Position numbers and translations under genes: made by a program. Below are positions 8,764-9,749 of a DNA stretch of 9,749 bases, one piece after another; position 1 is the stretch's first letter, and every line of letters begins with the position of its first letter. The notes below the pieces were generated by a model. The model was not told where the DNA came from, did not search any database, and saw nothing but the letters and a program-made list of their open reading frames with translations. This stretch comes from Pseudomonadota bacterium (GTDB taxonomy: Bacteria > Pseudomonadota > Alphaproteobacteria > Rhizobiales > Xanthobacteraceae): NCBI GenBank assembly GCA_963205465.1, contig CAUJKG010000395.1, forward strand, positions 1 through 9,749, given 5' to 3'.

Positions 8764-9372
8764 ATGCGTTTGATCGCCAGCGATATTTCCTGCTCGCGCG
8801 GCGGCCGCGTGCTCTATGACAGGCTGTCTTTTTCGCTCGGCGAGGGCGAATTGCTCCTGCTCACGGGGGCGAACGGCGCGGGCAAGACGTCGCTCCTGCG
8901 CCAGATCGCCGGGCTGCTCCCGCTCGATCATGGCACCATCGTGTTCGAGGGTGGCGAGCGTGCGGAGGAAACGCATTTCGTCGGGCATGGCGCGGCCATC
9001 CGGGAAACGCTGACGGTCGCCGAGAATCTCGCGTTCTGGTGCGACCTTTATGGCCGCGCGGAGAAGCCGCTCGAAACCTGTCTTGAAAGACTGAAGCTGG
9101 CACAGCTTGCTGCCCTTCCTGCCCGCGTGCTCTCCGCGGGTCAGAAACGCAGGCTCGCGCTGGCAAGGCTGGTTGCGATCCGCCGGAACATCTGGCTGCT
9201 CGACGAGCCCGACACCGCACTCGATGCCGAGGGCAGGGCGACGCTGATCGAACTGATCGCCGCGCATCGGGCAGGTGGCGGCATGATCGCGATAGCAAGC
9301 CACGGCACGCTTGCCGTGACGCCGACGCGCGAGATTGCGATCGGTTCCGCATCGCGGGTGGCGGCGGAATGA
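8764..9372 (+). CDS. ccmA: Cytochrome c maturation ATP-binding protein CcmA
   Basis: CcmA (202 residues; called CycV in Bradyrhizobium) is the ATPase of the CcmAB(C) complex. It uses ATP hydrolysis to release haem-loaded CcmE so that haem can be attached to apocytochromes c in the periplasm (system I). Visible motifs are Walker A GANGAGKTS (35-43), signature LSAGQKRR (123-130), Walker B WLLDEP (144-149) with Glu148, D-loop TALD and switch His180 in ASHG. FVGHGAAIRETLTVAENL (72-89) replaces the usual Q-loop; the VGH form is typical of CcmA proteins. Small size and the compact C-terminus also fit CcmA. The start is ATG 8764 (MRLIASDISC), which begins the first strand of the ABC fold; the frame extends to 8545 but that part overlaps acnA. 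Only a weak GGAG (8747-8750) is available as ribosome binding site. It overlaps ccmB at its stop. The adjacent ccmB makes the call secure against other small ABC ATPases. Confidence 0.96.
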   Translation: MRLIASDISCSRGGRVLYDRLSFSLGEGELLLLTGANGAGKTSLLRQIAGLLPLDHGTIVFEGGERAEETHFVGHGAAIRETLTVAENLAFWCDLYGRAEKPLETCLERLKLAQLAALPARVLSAGQKRRLALARLVAIRRNIWLLDEPDTALDAEGRATLIELIAAHRAGGGMIAIASHGTLAVTPTREIAIGSASRVAAE

Positions 9373-9749
9373 TGCGCGCGGTCTATGCCATCCTTCGGCG
9401 CGATCTCCTGCAGTCCTTGCGTGCGGGCGGCGGTGCCGGCACCGGCGTCATCTTCTTTCTCGCAGTCGTCATGGTGGTGCCGTTTGCCATCGGTCCCGAC
9501 CAGAAACTGCTCGCGCAAATCGGACCCGCGGTCTTGTGGATCGGCGCTTTGCTGGCATCGCTCCTCGGGCTTGACCGGATTTTCGGCAGCGACGCGGAAG
9601 ACGGCAGCCTCGATCTTCTGTTGCTCGCGCCGCAGCCGCTCGAAGTGATTGCCGCGACCAAGGCGCTGGCGCATTGGCTTGCCACCGGCCTGCCGCTGGT
9701 CATCGCGACACCTCTGCTTGGGCTTCTCCTCGGGGTGGAAGGCAAGACG
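9369..9749 (+). CDS. ccmB: Haem exporter / cytochrome c maturation protein CcmB (5' part)
   Basis: This frame starts at ATG 9369 (ATGATG; the second ATG at 9372 is equally possible) and overlaps the ccmA stop by four bases, so the two are translationally coupled. It stays open to the window end, giving 127 of the roughly 220 residues usual for CcmB (CycW). CcmB is the integral membrane partner of CcmA in the complex that releases holo-CcmE. Visible are the N-terminal AILRRDLLQSLRAG, a first helix near 25-41, a second near 50-68, and the diagnostic DRIFGSDAEDGSLDLLLLAPQP (69-90) followed by a third helix near 100-122. ccmC and further maturation genes are expected downstream, outside the window. 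It is truncated by the window only; no damage is seen. Confidence 0.93.
   Translation, partial: MMRAVYAILRRDLLQSLRAGGGAGTGVIFFLAVVMVVPFAIGPDQKLLAQIGPAVLWIGALLASLLGLDRIFGSDAEDGSLDLLLLAPQPLEVIAATKALAHWLATGLPLVIATPLLGLLLGVEGKT

Overview
The window is GC-rich DNA with the codon use and gene content of an alphaproteobacterium. Diagnostic genes are DUF2794 (an alphaproteobacterial family), a DUF1223 secreted thioredoxin-like protein, a Bax-inhibitor-1 membrane protein, and an aconitase gene placed back to back with the cytochrome c maturation genes ccmA-ccmB. This set fits the order Hyphomicrobiales, most likely the Bradyrhizobium/Afipia/Rhodopseudomonas side. That placement is inferred from family resemblance, not from a database search. 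The content is core chromosomal: I see no insertion sequence, phage gene, CRISPR array, tRNA or rRNA.

Layout. (1) Bases 3-3292, + strand: a two-gene ABC exporter operon of the YbbA/YbbP (LolD/FtsX-like) type. The ATPase is intact. The permease reading frame is cut by one in-frame TAA at 2585-2587 and continues in the same frame to 3292, so it is either a pseudogene, a two-piece gene or a sequencing error. (2) 3293-3475: a leader with a plausible promoter, a long inverted repeat and a strong ribosome binding site, feeding the Bax-inhibitor-1 gene (3476-4246, +), which ends at a strong intrinsic terminator. (3) 4328-4684, - strand: a DUF2794 gene starting at TTG. (4) 4700-5050: about 350 bases without a convincing gene, holding several small hairpins and a terminator-like hairpin whose T-run lies on the + strand. 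(5) 5051-5782, - strand: exported DUF1223 protein with a CxxC motif. (6) 5886-8600, - strand: acnA, with its own terminator and a recognisable promoter. (7) 8764-9749, + strand: ccmA and the start of ccmB, overlapping by a few bases and running off the window.

How the genes work together. The first pair would form one inner-membrane export or lipoprotein-handling complex if the permease is functional. Aconitase is a TCA-cycle [4Fe-4S] enzyme, and CcmA/CcmB act in haem delivery for c-type cytochromes. The two divergent units therefore share a 163-base spacer and a link to iron and respiration. The remaining genes are single, separately terminated units.

No novel multi-gene system is evident. 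The items most worth a second look are the interrupted permease, the structured leader before the Bax-inhibitor gene, the hairpin-rich gap at 4700-5035, and the acnA/ccmA spacer.
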